Origin: Aedes albopictus | Lineage: Eukaryota; Arthropoda; Insecta; Diptera; Culicidae | DNA: 64,000 nt | Assembly: GCF_035046485.1 (NCBI RefSeq) | Contig: NW_026917498.1 | Coordinates: 1-64,000 of the forward strand | Reading direction: 5' to 3' | Shown: positions 11,180 through 24,115 of the stretch, one piece after another | Layout: each line of letters opens with the position of its first letter | Position numbering within the stretch: the stretch's first letter is position 1 | Notes under the pieces: generated by a model | Databases searched by the model: none | What the model was told of the DNA's origin: nothing | Seen by the model: only the letters and a program-made list of their open reading frames with translations | Made by a program: the position numbers and the translations under genes

Positions 11180-13925
11180 TAATGTATGCAGGAATTCCTT
11201 CGGAAATTCTTGGAGGAATACCTTCTAAAATTCCTGAGGGTATTCCTTCGGAAATACCTGGAGAAATTCCTTTAGAAATTCCTGAAGGAATTCCATCCAT
11301 TCCCCCTTCGCAAATTCCTGAAAGAATGCCATCGGAAATTCTTGAAGGAATTCCTTCGGAAATTCCTTGGGCAGGTCCTTGGGAAAATCTTGGATGAATA
11401 CCTTCGGAGATTAGTGGAGGAATTCTTTCAGAAATCCATAGAGAAATTCGTGAGGAAATCCTTAGGTGAATTCCTTACGAAATTCCTGGACAAAATAATT
11501 CCAAACTTCCTGGAGGAATGCTTTTGGAAATTCCTGGAGGAATTCCTTCGGAAATTGCTGGACGAATGTCATTGAAAATTCCTGGAGGAATTCCTTCCGA
11601 AAGTCCTGGAGGAATTCCTTTGGAAAGTCGTAGAGGATTTTTTTCGGAAATAGGGTGACAAAGGGTATTATCGGCAGGTTTGTTCTCTTCGTCAAGGGGG
11701 GTTTTTGTGGGCCAAATTGCCTGAAATTTGAACACATAACTCAGATAGGTGGGGAAGGATTTGAGGCCAACTTTGAGATGAACAGGTTTCAAAAAAACCC
11801 CCATGACGAAGAGAACAAAACTGCCGAAAATACGTAACTTCCCCTACTTTTTGGATTTTTTTTTGGAAATTCTTGCAGGAATTCCTTCGGAAATTCCAGG
11901 AGGATTTCCATCGGAAATTCCAGGAGGATTTCCATCGGAAATTCCTGGTGGAATTCTTTCAGAAATTGCGGGAGGAATTCTTTCGGAAATTGCTGGACGA
12001 ATTCCTTTGGAATTCCAGTAGGAATTCCTTTAGGAATTCCTGGAGGAATTCTTTCGGAAATTCCGGGAGAAATCCCTTCGGAAATTGCTGGGCGAATTTC
12101 ATTGGAAATTTCAGGAGGAATTCCTTGGGAAATTCCTGCAATAATTTCTTCGACAATTAATGGATGAATTCCTTCGGAAATTGCTGGACCAATTCTTTTG
12201 GAAATTCCTGGAGGAATTCCTTCGGAAATTCCTGGAGGAATTCCTTCAGAAATTCCTGGAGGAATTTTTTCGGAAATTATTTTTAGATTTTTTTCGGAAA
12301 TTCCTGGAGAATTCTCGTCGAAAATTCCTAGCAGAATTCCTTCGGAAAATCCTGAAGGAATTCTTTCGGAAATTCCGGGAGGAACTCCTTCGGAAATTCC
12401 ATTAGGAATTCCTTTAAAAATTCCTGGAGGAATTCTTTCAGAAATTTCGGGAGGAATTCTTTCGGAAATTGCTGGACGAAGTCCTTTGGAGATACCCGGA
12501 GGAATTCATTCGGAAATTTCAGGAGAAATTTCTTTAGGAATTCCTGGAGGAATTCTTTCGGTAATTTCTGAAGGAATTCCATCGGGAATTGCTGGAGGAA
12601 TTCCACTGGAAATTCCTGGAGGAATTCCTTCCAAAATTCTTGGAGGAATCCCTTCGCAAAATCCTGGAAGAATTCCTTCTGAAATTTCTGGAGAAATTCC
12701 ATCGAAAATTCGTGAAGGACTTCGTTCGGAAATTACTGGAGGAATTCCATCGAAAATTCCTTGGCGAGGTCCTTCGAAAAATCTTAGTTGAATACTTTCG
12801 GAAATTTCTGGAGGAATTCTTTCAGAAATTCCGGGAAGAATTCCTTCGGAAATTGCTGGACGAATTCCTTTGGAGATTCCTGGAGGAATTCTTTCGGAAA
12901 TTCCGGGAGGAATTGCTTCGGAAATTCCTGAAGCAATTCCTTCAAAAAATCCTGAAAGAATTCCCTAAAAAAAATCAGAATTCGTGGAGGAATCCCTTCG
13001 CAAATTCCTGGAGGAATTCCTTCGGAAATTCCTGAACGAATTCCTTAGAAAATTTCTGGAGGAATTCCTTTGGAAACTCCTTGGGGAGTTCCCTCAAAAA
13101 GTCTTGGATGAATACCTCCGGAAATTTCTGGAGGAATTCTTTTAAAAATCTATAGAGAAATTCCTGAGAAAATCCTTGGATGAATTCCTTATGACATTCC
13201 TGGAAAAAAATCATTCCAAATTTCTTAGAGGAATGCTTTTTATGATTCCTGGAGGAAGTCTTTCGGAAACTACTGGACGAATTCCTTTGGAAATTGCAGG
13301 AGGAATTGCTTCGGAAATTGCTGGAATAATTTCTTCGGAAATTACTGGAAGAATTCCTTCGGAAATTCCTGGAGGTATTTCTTTGGAAATTCCTGGAGAA
13401 TTTTTTTCGGAAAGTCTTTTTGGATATTATTTTTGGAAATTCCAAGAGGAATTTCCTCGAAAATTCTTGGAGGAATTTCTTTACAAATTCCGTTAGGAAT
13501 TCCTTCAAAAATTCCTGGAGGAATTCTTTCGGAAATTCCGGGAGGAATTCCTTCGGAAATTGCTGGACGAATTCGTTTGAAGATTCATGGAAATTCCTGC
13601 AGGAATTCTTTCGGAATTTCTTCGGAAATTCCTGGAGAAATTCCTCCGGAATCTCTTCTGAAATTCGTGGAGCAATTATTTCGGAAATTCCTGGAGGGAT
13701 TCCTTCAGAGATTCTTGGAGAAATTTCTTAAAAATTCCCGGAGGAATTCCATTGAAAATTCCTGGAGGAATTCCTTTGGAAATTCCTTCGGAAATTCCTG
13801 GAGAGACTCTTTTGGAAATTCCTGAAGGATTTTTTTTTTTGAAAATTCCAGGAAGAATTCCTTCAGAAATTCCAGGAGAAATTCTGTCGGAAATTCCTGG
13901 AGAAATTCCTTTGGAAATTTCCAAA
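11180..13925 (+). repeat. GGAATTCC satellite, block 2a (forward polarity)
   Basis: The least diverged unit is 24 bp, GGAATTCCTTCGGAAATTCC followed by TGGA, repeated head to tail with frequent point changes and some 15-bp variants. Because 24 is divisible by 3 and the unit lacks stops in most frames, open frames of up to 197 codons appear on both strands (12198-12791, 12589-13035, 12975-13508). They read as repeats such as GGIPSEIP or EEFLRKFL. They start and stop at random mutations and no two agree, so they are not genes. A 192-bp MITE interrupts the block at 11653-11844. Confidence 0.9.
11653..11844. mobile_element. 192-bp MITE (GGGTGACAA...CCCC) inside the satellite
   Basis: GGGTGACAAAGGGTATTATC and GGCAGGTTTGTTCTCTTCGT at the left are mirrored by ACGAAGAGAACAAAACTGCC and CGTAACTTCCCC at the right. 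It is flanked by TA at 11651-11652 and 11845-11846. A second copy of the same 192-bp length is at 34880-35071. Confidence 0.85.
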
Positions 13926-16900
13926 GGAATTTCTCCATGAATTTCCGATGTAATTCCACCAGGAATTTTGCGATAGAAATTCCTTCAGAATTTTCCGAAT
14001 GAATTCCTCCATGTATTTCCAAGAGAATTCCTCCAGGAATTTCCGTGGCAATTCCTCCAGGAATTTCGGAGGGAAATCCTCCAGGAACTTCCGGAGAAAT
14101 TCCTCCAGGAAATTTCGGAAAAATTCCTCCACAAATTTATGGAGGAATTACTCTAGGAATTTCCGGAGGAATTCCTCCAGGAATTTCCAAAGGAATTCTT
14201 CCAGGAATTTTCAAGGAAATTCCTCTTGGAATTTTCAAAGGATTTCTTCCTGAAATTTCCGAAAGAATTCCTTCATGAATGTCCGAAGAAATCCCTCCAT
14301 GAATTTCCGAAGGAATTCCTCCAGAAATTTTCCGACGGGATTCCTCTACGAATTTCCGAAGAAATAGGAATTTTCAAAGGAATTACTCTTAGAATTTTTA
14401 AAGGATGTCCTCCTGGAATTTCCGAAGGAATTCCTCCATGAATGTCCGAAGGAATTCCTCCATGAATTTCCGAATGAATTCTTCCAGGAATTTTGCGAAG
14501 TAATTTCTAAAGAATTTTCCGAAGGAATTCTTACATGAATTTTCAAAGGAATTCCTCCAGAAATTTTCCGACGGAATCCCTCCACGAATTTCCGAAGATA
14601 TTCCTTGAGGAGTTTCCGGAGGAATTCCTCCAGGAAATACCGAAGGAATTCCTCCATGAATTTCCGAAGGAATTCCTCCAGGAATTTTGCGAAGGAAATC
14701 CTAATGCATTTTCCGAAGGAGTTCCTCCATGAATTTCCGAAGGAATTGCTCCAGCAATTTTCCGAAAGAATTCATTCACGAATTTCTGAAGAAATTCCTC
14801 TACGAATTTTCAATGGAATTCCTTCAGGAATTTCCTGAGAAATTCCTCCATGAATTTCCGGATGAATTGCTTCAGAAATTTCCGGAGAAGATCCTCCAGG
14901 AATTTCCGAAGGAGATCCTCCAGGAATTTTCAAAGAAATTCTTTCTGCAATTTGCGAAACAATTACTCCTGGAATTTTCGAAGGAATTCCTTCATAAATT
15001 TCCGAAGGAATTCCTTCAGGAATTTTCGAAGGAAATCTTCCAGCAATTTCCGAAGGAATTCCTCCAGGGATTTTCAAAGGAATTTCACCTGGAATTTTCA
15101 AAGGAGTTCCTGCCGGAATTTCCGAAGGAATTTTTTCGTGAATGTCCAAAGGAATTCCACCAGGAATTTTCGAAAAAAAATCTCCAAGAACGAATTTCCG
15201 AAGGAGTTCCTCCATAAATTTCAGAAGGAATTCCTCCAGGACTTTTGCGAAGGAATCGCTCAAGGATTTTCTGAAGGAATTCCTCCATGAATTTCCGAAG
15301 GAATTCCTCCAGAAATTTCAAGAAGCAATTTCTCCAGGTATTCCCGAAGGAATTACTCCAGGAATTTCCGAAGAAACTCCTCCAGGAATTCCCGAAGGAA
15401 ATCCTTCACGAATTCTCGATGGAATTCCTCCAAGAATTTCCGAGGGAATTCCTCTAGGATTTTCCCGAAGAATTCCTCCATGAGTTTCCGGAGGAGCTTG
15501 TCCAGGAATTTCCGTAGGAATTCCTCAAGGAATTTTCAAAGGAATTTCTCCTGGAATTTTCAAAGGATTTTCTCCTGAATTTCCGAAGGAATTCCTCTAC
15601 GAATTTCCAAAGAAATCCCTCCCGGAATTTTCAAAGAAATTTCTTATGGATTTTCTTTGAAATACCTCCAAAAATTTCCGAATGAATTCCTCCAAAAATT
15701 GTTGACGGTTGTCGTCAAAAAATTTCCTTAGGATTTTCTCACATAATCCCTAAACGTGTTTCTGAAGGAATGTTTGAAGAAGTTTCTCAAGTTTTCGTAG
15801 GAGTTTCGCAGTACATTTTTGAAGGAATTTCTTGAGGAATTTCCGAAGAAACTTCTCAAGGATCTTTCGCTGGAATTCCTTGAGGAATTTCGTAAAGATT
15901 TATAAAAAAACCGAAAAAAAATCCTCAATGAACTTATCAAACAATTTGTCACAAAATTTCCGAAGGTATTCCATAAGACATTTCAGACATATGTCAAAAA
16001 AAATCCAAACGAACTCCTTTAACAATTTCCGAATTTTTCTCATCAAGATATTTTTAAAGGAACTCTTCAAAGAATTTCCGAATGAGTTCCTCTAGGAAAT
16101 AAAAAATCACAAAAAGCATTTCTTCAGGAATTTCCAAAATATTTTTTCAAGGAAGTTTTGAAAGATTTTTAAAGAAATTCCTTATGGAATTTCAGAAGCG
16201 ATATCTCAAGAGACTTTTAGTGATTGTTTTTCAATATTTTCGAAAGAATTGCTTCAGGAATTCGGGAAGGAATTCTCACAGAAATTTTCGGATGAATTCC
16301 TCCAAGAATTTTTGAAGACATTCCTCAAGGAATTTTCGGATGAATTCCTCACGAAAACTCCGAAGGAGTTCCTCAAGGAATATTCTAAATCTTTTTCAAA
16401 GAAATTCCTCAAGGAATTCCCGAAGAATCTTCTAAAGGGAATCGTAGAAGAACTCTCGAAGGAATGTCTTATGGAATTTCTCAAGGAGCTTTAGAAATGA
16501 AGGAATTCCTCATGAAATTTATGAAGAATTTGTCAAGGAATTTCAGGTGGAATTCCTCATGGATTTTCGAAATAAATTCCTGAAATTATTTTTAATTGAT
16601 TCCTTTAAAAATTTCCGAATGCATTCCTCTAGCAACTTCCAAAGATATTCCTCCAGGAATTTCCGAAGGAATTCCTTTAGAAATTTTCAAAGAATTTTTT
16701 CCCGTAATTCCGAAGGAATTCATTAAAGGATTTTTCGAAGAAATTTCTCCAAAAATTTCTTAGGGTATTCCTCAAGGAAAGAAATCTTAGTTTGATGGGA
16801 ATTTTTGAAAGAATTCCCGGAGAATTTCTTAAAGTATTTTCTGGAGTTTCTCAAACGGATTTCTGGTGGAATTAAAAATAATATTTGTAAAGAATTACTG

Positions 16901-17160
16901 GGGAAATTCTCAAAAGAATGCATGGTGAAATTCGTAATAAAACTTCTGGAGGAATTATTGACGAAATTTCTGAAAGTATTCCCAACGGAATTACTGCAAG
17001 TTTTCCGAAGGTAATTTCTTATGGAATATCTACATTAAAATAACCTGGAAAAATATTAAATAAATTTCTGGAGAAACTGCTGGATAAATTCAAATTCATG
17101 ATGGCATTTGTTAAGAAATTCCTGAAGCAATATCTTGAGGAATTCCTCAGGGTTATAATC
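13926..17160 (-). repeat. GGAATTCC satellite, block 2b (reversed polarity)
   Basis: From about 13930 the dominant unit becomes TTCCGAAGGAATTCCTCCAG, the reverse complement of the unit in block 2a, and stays so to about 16.5 kb. After that it decays, with mixed polarity to about 17.16 kb. As in 2a, the long open frames (for example 14729-15217, 14772-15263) are products of the repeat period. Confidence 0.85.
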
Positions 17161-17164
17161 ATAT

Positions 17165-18065
17165 ACACACTTCGAAAAAATCGTGTAATTTTATGTCTTT
17201 TTACGCCGACATATTGCAGCGAGTAAAATGACACATAATTACGTTGGCTCTTATTTTTACAAGAGGTTGTTTTTCTGCCGATATGTAATTTTACAAGCCT
17301 CTATATCATCAACATAACCTCAAATCATTTAAGCACCCGTCTTCTCCTGTGTTTCTTTATTGATAATTATAATAACCTACACAACGCATATATTTTAATG
17401 AATTTTATTTCTTACATTATTCATTTCAGATACAACATAACTTATAAAACTTTGGAAACATAAAAAATGTTCACACTTTATTGTTCAGTCTCCGGGATAC
17501 AGCTTTCTTCACTCCGACACTTCCACAATCGCTTTCCTTGCTATGGGTAATCCAGATCTCAAATAGGCATGTCTCCGATGCGAACGAAAATGTAACAAAT
17601 GTTTATATTCACTAATTTTAAGCACTATTTTTTTCATAATAAGTACTTCAGGAACGATTTTTTAGCAGTTCAACTTGTTTACAAAGATGACGTTTGATAC
17701 AGACCAATCACCGACAGATTGGCTATGATGCACTTACAGCACTTAAGACTCAAAAATAACGTCATACTATCAATATTGAGGTTAAACGCTTGAAATTTAT
17801 TGAATATGACTGGAAATTGATTTATCAAAGATTATAATTGTGTTTACAGCACCAAATGCGCAAAATTAGAGCATAATCTGTATTGCGTCATGTTTGATTA
17901 AGTCATTTTTCACATTTGTGTCACCATCAAAATTGAGAATTTTTTGGTGTGTATGATTCTTCCATTGAACCATTCCTGTTTATCACCCATATTTCATACT
18001 TCACTTTTATTTTTTTTAAATGATGAAGTATTTGAACTCCTTGTTACTGCAAAGTGGTTTTCAGT
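17165..18065. other. AT-rich non-coding spacer
   Basis: No gene, SINE or clear inverted-repeat element recognised. Confidence 0.4.
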
Positions 18066-18069
18066 TTAA

Positions 18070-18740
18070 CCTTCCTTAGTCCCTAAAAAAAAGTTACAAA
18101 TAAGACCCTGGGGTCATTTTTGACCCCAAACTTTGAACGGCTCTCAAAAATCAGTGGCTGGGCCGATTTTGATTTTCTTTAGCCCAAATGAAAGCCACAC
18201 ATGTATAGTTTTCAAAACCCCCGGAGAGTTCCGGATTTGGTCACTGTGGCCACCGGGAACCTGCTTCAACTGAAAAATGCCGCTTTAGAGACCCTAACTT
18301 TGACAAGCTATAACTTTGCAACCAAACAAGTTATCAGGACCGTTCAAGAATCGTTGGAAAGGCATTCACGTGGACTTTGATTAAAGACATTAATATTGAC
18401 TAATTCTTAAGAACCGGTTCCGGAAATCCGGAACATCCGGAAAGTAATGTTTTTCACGATAATGTGCTAGAAAGCACATTCATATTATTTACAGGATAGA
18501 AGTTTTTGCATCAAACTTCTTTAGGCCATAATACAATCTGTCGGGAACTATTTCTGTATGTTTCTGGTTATGTCCCGTCCTTCTGGAACCGGTTCCAGGG
18601 ATCCCACAAGATGGCCAACGAGTTGACTGTAACGAAATTGAACGGTTTTCCGCGCTAAACACATCTGCGTTGGTTAAGTCATGATGAAATCTCAATAATT
18701 TTACATGCTCCATATTGTTGTGATATGTAAAAATATTGTT
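18070..18740 (+). repeat. Outer arm, left copy
   Basis: Non-tandem sequence from AGTTACAAATAAGACCCTGG to AATATTGTTGGACATTGTGG. The inverted counterpart at 31795-32460 differs by scattered substitutions only. It includes GGAACCGGTTCC-like palindromes. The 119-codon minus-strand frame here is partly shared by the other arm and has no recognised family. Confidence 0.8.
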
Positions 18741-21172
18741 GGACATTGTGGTCTTATGTGGCCACCGGAGTGACCACCGGAGAAACCCGTATTGAGGGAC
18801 TTCCATGTTTTTGCAACAAAGGTAGGCATTCGACGGCTCTAACTTCATGATTTTTCATGGCCATATGGCTTCTGGCATTGAAAAGAAGAATTGACCACAA
18901 TAGTTTGTTTTGGCCACCGGAGTGACCACCGGAGAAACCCGTATTGAGGGAGTTTCATATTTTTGCAACAAAGGTAGGCATTCGACGGCTCTAACTTCAT
19001 GATTTTTCATAGCCATGTGGCTTCTGGCATTAAATAGAAGAATTGACCATTCTGGTCTGTTTTGGCCACCGGAGTGACCACCGGAGAAATCCGTATTGAG
19101 GGAGTTTCATGTTTTTGCAACAAAGGTAGGCATTCGACGGCTCTAACTTCATGATTTTTCATGGCCATGTGGCTTCTGGCATTGAAAAGAAGAATTGACC
19201 ACAATAGTCTGTTTTGGCCACCAGAGTGACCACCGGAGAAATCCGTATTGAGGGACTTCCATGTTTTTGCAACAAAGATAGGCATTCGACGGCTCTAACT
19301 TCATGTTTTTTCATGGCCATGTGGCTTCTGGCATTAAATAGAAGAATTGACCATTCTGGTCTGTTTTGGCTACCGGAGTGACCACCGGAGAAATCCGTAT
19401 TGAGGGACTTCCATGTTTTTGCAACAAAGATAGGCATTCGACGGCTCTAACTTCATGATTTTTCATAGCCATGTGGCTTCTGGCATTAAAAAGAAGAATT
19501 GACCATTCTGGTCTGTTTTGGCCACCGGATTGACCACCGGAGAAACCCGTATTGAGGGAGTTTCATGTTTTTGCAACAAAGGTAGGCATTCGACGGCTCT
19601 AACTTCATGACTTTTCATGGCCATGTGGCTTCTGGCATTGAAAAGAAGAATTGACCACAATAGTCTGTTTTGGCCACCGGAGTCACCACCGCAGAAACCC
19701 GTATTGAGGGAGTTCCATGTTTTTGCAACAAAGATAGGCATTCGATGGTTCTAACTTCATGATTTTTCAGGGCCATGCGGCTTCTGGCATTGAAAAGAAG
19801 AATTAACCATTCTGGTCTGTTTTGGCCACCGGAGTGACCAGCGGAGAAGCCCGTATTGAGGGAGTTTCATGTTTTTGCAACAAAGGTAGGCATTCGACGG
19901 CTCTAACTTCATGATTTTTCATGGCCATGTGGCTTCTGGCATTGAAAAGAAAAAATGACCACAATAGTTTGTTTTGACCACCGGAGAAACCCGTATTGAG
20001 GGAGTTTCATGTTTTTGCAACAAAGGTAGGCATTCGACGGCTCTAACTTCATGATTTTTCATGGCCATGTGGCTTTTGAAATTGAAAAGAAGAATTGACT
20101 ATTCTGGTCTGTTTTGGCCACCGGAGTCACCACCGCAGAAACCCGTATTGAGGGAGTTCCATGTTTTTGCAACAAAAATAGACATTCGATGGTTCTAACT
20201 TCATGATTTTTCATGGCCATGTGGCTTCTGGCATTGAAAAGAAGAATTAACCATTCTGGTCTGTTTTGACCACCGGAGTGACCACCGGAGAAGCCCGTAT
20301 TGAGGGAGTTCCATGTTTTTGCAACAAAGATAGGCATTCGATGGTTCTAACTTCATGATTTTTCATGGCCATGTGGCTTCTGGCATTGAAAAGAAGAATT
20401 GACCACAATACAGGTCGGACTCGATTATCCGGGTGACTCCGAAAAAAAATCTCTCCGGATAATCGAATTTCCGGATAATCGAGCCAAACTTTTTTTATTT
20501 TATTTTTAAGATTTGTCAATCAAAAACAGTTTGATAAACATAGAAGCAAGCTTGTATGATGTTCTAGTCCTTAAACTCAACGACTGGCATGCTTGTAACC
20601 ATGTTTGTTGAGAATGGAATTTTAGACGAAAAATCTGCATAATAAAAATAATTCTCAAATAGGCTGAATCTGATTTATGGGTGTTGTATTTGACATTTGC
20701 CACATCTTTTGACATATTTCCATCTAAAAATGTGCAAACAAAACGAAAAATTATTTGGTTCCCGGATAATCGAGCCATTTTTTCCGGATAATCGAGCCCC
20801 GGATAATCGGGCCCCCGGTTAATCGTACCCCCGGATAATCGAGTCCGACCTGTAGTTTGTTTTTGGCCACCGGAGTGACCACCGGAGAAACTCGTATTGA
20901 GGGAGTTTCATGTTTTTGCAACAAAGGTAGGCATTCGAAGGCTCTAACTTCATTATTTTTCATGGACATGTTGCTTCTGGTATTAAATAGAACAATTGAA
21001 TATTCTGGTTCGCTTTGGCCACCGGAGTGACCACCGGTGAAATTCGTATTGAGGGAGTTTCATGTTTTTGCAACAAATATAGGCATTCGACGGCTCACAC
21101 TTCTTGATTTGCCATGGCCATGTGGCTTCTGGCATTAAAAAGAAGAATTGACCATTCTGGTCCGTTTTGGCA
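18741..21172 (+). repeat. 152-bp tandem array, left (about 13 units)
   Basis: The unit includes GCCACCGGAGTGACCACCGG, GTATTGAGGGAGTTTCATG, TTTTTGCAACAAAGGTAGGC, ATTCGACGGCTCTAACTTCA and TGGCTTCTGGCATTGAAAAG. Starts lie at about 18761, 18912, 19063, 19215, 19367, 19519, 19671, 19823, a shortened unit near 19976, then 20114, 20267, 20867 and 21018. The 92-codon minus-strand frames repeated every 152 bp are period effects, since 152 is not a multiple of 3. A 442-bp MITE interrupts it. Confidence 0.92.
20411..20852. mobile_element. 442-bp pogo-like MITE inserted in the 152-bp array
   Basis: The ends CAGGTCGGACTCGATTATCC and GATAATCGAGTCCGACCTG are perfect inverted repeats, backed by subterminal CCGGATAATCGAGCC repeats. 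TA flanks it at 20409-20410 and 20853-20854. Sister units of the array read CACAATAGTTTG at this point, giving the empty site. The interior has no intact transposase. The relative at 38824-39266 has a similar interior. The pogo/Tigger assignment rests on TIR style and TA target. Confidence 0.9.
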
Positions 21173-21879
21173 CTGGCTCAGTCCACGGCGACGGCGACGA
21201 CGATGACGACGAAGTGATGATGAAGAATAAATTAACGACAGTTTGGTTTGGGGGAGACCACGCAAAGTAGCTGGAACGAAACTAGGATAATGATCGAGCA
21301 TATGATGATGAGGATCAACAACGGGGCGCAAGACATTTTTTAGGGGTTACCAATCGTGATGTTGTCAGAGGCGTAGCTGGATGTTCATCATACGTTATTT
21401 ATTTATCGGCGCAAATATTGTGTATACGACAGTTGTGGAAATTTTACTATACTGTTGTTGAAAGCTTTATTGAATTAAGGCTCTGATTCATTTGACGGAA
21501 TTTGTGGTTTAATGTTTAATGTTCCTGATTACTCCTGGGTACTGGGTTTTATCCCTGGCCCTGGCCAGTCTCTTTCAATTTATTTTATAACTTTGTATAT
21601 ACAGTCGAGACTCTTATAAGATCACAGATCGGGGGGTGCAATAGGAATCCGCTTAATAGGAGACTAAGAGCTTATGGGTTTTCGGCCTTTTGGGGGATGG
21701 CCTATTATCTCGGGTGTGTTAAGAGTTAGCGTAACACTTTCTTCGGCAAAGTTTTAGGGCTTGATAAGATCTACCATTTAGAACTTTGGTTCATAGGATT
21801 AGTTGGCAACTTGGCCGCTAGAGGGACCATCAACAGTTTGATGCTAAATTGCACTACAGAAACCATATCAGGTTGTCAA
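21173..21879. other. Loop sequence, no gene
   Basis: Contains a short GACGAC/GATGAC low-complexity run (about 21184-21225). Nothing else recognised. Confidence 0.35.
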
Positions 21880-22300
21880 GCAAACGTTACGATATGCGAC
21901 AGCTCAAGACCCTGATAATTTGGAAGGATAGTGTCTTCGGAAAAGTTGTTGGGTACGCCAATAACTTACTGACGATGAGTTGCGAAGTTCAAAATTCCTC
22001 CATTGGGCGGCGCTAATGAATATGCAAATTTTAGAAATTTCATAGCTCAGAATCCTGATAACTTACGAAGTTGGTGTCTTCAGCAAAGTTGATCAGTATG
22101 ACATAAACTTACATAAAAATAAACACTTGTTTCGCAATTCTGCCACTAGGCGGCGCTAGTGAACATGAAAATTTTAGAAAACTTATAGCTCAGAATCCTG
22201 ATAATTTAGAAAGTTGATGTCTTCGGCAAAGTTGAGCAGTATGACATAAACTTACATAAAAATAAGCACATGTTTCGAAATTCTGCCACTAGGTGGCGTT
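21880..22300 (+). repeat. ~130-bp tandem repeat B, three units
   Basis: Units contain AGCTCAGAATCCTGATAA, GTTGGTGTCTTCGGCAAAGT, ATCAGTATGACATAAACTTA and TTCTGCCACTAGGCGGCGCT. Further units in the same orientation are at 28455-29350, so this repeat is direct, not inverted, within the palindrome loop. Confidence 0.8.
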
Positions 22301-23956
22301 TACCGGTTGTGCGGTGCACAATGTGGGAAAGGCGTCGGATCGGGTATCCTTACGGGCCGTCAATCCTGCTACTGACTAACAACCAACAGGCCAGAGATCA
22401 ACCAGTAATCCGTGTGCAGGGTCGAACCGGTGTCCGCAATAGATTGCCTCGGGTAGGGTCTATTTGCGGATCGGAACGATGGGACACTGTTGGATTCTCT
22501 TGTTGGTGCTCCAGCAGCGGAGGGATCGACGCAGGCTTGCAACAACGTGTCCGTGTGCAGTCGAACCGGTGTCCACAGTAGATTACCGCGGTTGGGGTCT
22601 AGCTGTGGATCGGAACGAAGGAACAACGCTTGTTCCCGAGCAGAAGTGCATACCTACCAAATACCATATCAATACCAACCTTTGCTCTAATACCTAACAT
22701 TGTTATTGAGCTGTTATCATATGAAATGTTATGAGAACATCACAAGGGCAATATGAGGTATTTGAGCACAAGTTGGTATTTATATGGTATTTGTTGGTTT
22801 TGGCTTGGGTTTTGGAGTGATAACAAGTGAAGAACAAGTTCTGGTGTTCCAACATGATATTCTTTGTAACGTGACATCATAATGTGACATCAAAATAGGT
22901 AAATTGTTGGAATGGTCAACCTAACACCATATACAAACAGGCTTATCACTTGGGGCTGTTCATAAACCACGTAGATCAAAAGTTGGTTATCTCAGACTCC
23001 CCCTCCCCCTCGTAGACTTTTGTCCATACAAATGTTTTGAAATTTACATGGAAAGTAGACTTTGGCCAGACTCCCTCCCCCCAAATGCGCCTTGAAACAA
23101 ATTACCACAATCGGCAAATGCTAATTGTTCTGTGTTTTGTAAATCACTCAGTAAATGGTGGAAGAATAAACGTCAAACCGCGATGCGGGTGCCGTGAGTG
23201 AGTGTTTTGCGAACCACAATATATTTGAAGCTATTTGAACTAATTAAAAACGTCTATAAATTAACTCGCACAAAGTGTCAATTTTTCAACCCTCCTTTCC
23301 CAGTCACACTTTTTTGCTTGAGATCTAAGAAAATTTTGTAGAGATCGTTACACTCTGTTTAACCCCCTCACCTCACCTCCTTCTCACCACGCAAAATTTC
23401 AATTGAATTAAGAATTATTCTTATATTAAGAATAAAGAATTATTCTTATATTATAATAATAAAACATATTACATAACGCTAAAAATTCAAAACTTTCCAT
23501 GTAAAAGTTGTTACGTGGGGAAGGAGGAAATCTAAAATTGGGAAATTTTGCGTTACGTAATATGCGAATAAACCCTAAGTACACTCACTTTGGAAATTAT
23601 TTTTGTTACTTACTTTTGATAAATTTTGAAAAAGTGTGTACTTTACTCACTTTTGAGTAAATTTGAACGAGAGTGCACTATGCAAATTTTTGACAGATGT
23701 TTGTTTTCGTCGTCATCGCGCTCTGCGTGAAATTCGCGAAACCCGTCAAAACATTTTCAATTCGAGTTCAGTGAATATTGTTCGTGCTTTTACTTGTTGT
23801 GTTGAGTGTTTTATAATTAAATAATTGTTGAACCGGTTGTGTGTGGTTTTTGTAGAGGAGAAAACAGTGGTGAAGCTTCCTGTTTTGAGGCGCTAATCGG
23901 ATGCGCCGTGGCACTGTTGGGCCTTCGTCAGAATCGTCGCACTAGGTCGCACTAAC
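22301..23956. other. Loop sequence: MITE ends and probable promoter region
   Basis: CCCGAGCAGAA at 22635 is a possible transposon end (mirrored at 27847-27857). A GGGGCTGTTCATAAACCACG terminus lies at about 22955. TTCAGT initiator-like sequence at about 23769 precedes the candidate exon at 23957. No gene otherwise. Confidence 0.35.
22411..22620 (+). repeat. Direct duplication of a ~70-bp segment
   Basis: CCGTGTGCAGGGTCGAACCGG...GGATCGGAACGA at about 22411-22480 recurs at about 22548-22617 with a few differences, 137 bp apart. Open frames here follow the duplication and have no known family. Confidence 0.6.
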
Positions 23957-24025
23957 ATGGAGAGGCCGTCTCCTGATGATGACAGCAGCAGTCCGGAGTT
24001 TCCTCAGACGAAAAATGTGTTTCTG
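23957..24025 (+). CDS. Candidate first coding exon, 23 codons, function unknown
   Basis: ATG at 23957 follows a stretch with GC content typical of an insect 5' UTR. The frame encodes MERPSPDDDSSSPEFPQTKN then VFL and ends at CTG|GTAAGT (24025/24026), a near-perfect phase-0 donor. An acceptor-like AACAATAACAG ends at 24115, but the next frame stops after about 11 codons (VLLAPDDVSHT), so the second exon is wrong or the gene is dead. Further coding-like fragments follow: a frame reading KLGAAPSTVDECVGEPNLEH near 24160-24225, and another ending in EKYLR before AG|GTAAGA near 24424. I do not recognise the family; the acidic, Ser-rich start is common in transcription factors and transposon proteins alike. 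Confidence 0.4.
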
Positions 24026-24115
24026 GTAAGTACGGATCGCATTGAACTTCCATGTGTTAAAGCGGGGGCGTTCTTCAAGTAGCACTGTGGCTCCGGACGT
24101 CTAAAACAATAACAG

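Noticed and set aside
11182..15483. Many long open frames (up to 197 codons) on both strands
   Set aside because: They arise from a stop-free 24-bp repeat whose period is a multiple of three. They overlap in several frames, read as simple octapeptide repeats and end at random mutations.
18741..21172. Series of 92-codon minus-strand frames resembling a protein family
   Set aside because: They recur exactly every 152 bp and each is one piece of the tandem repeat. The period is not divisible by three and no start/stop context is conserved.
18741..21172. CRISPR-like array
   Set aside because: The 152-bp units are head-to-tail without unique spacers, and the genome is clearly eukaryotic.
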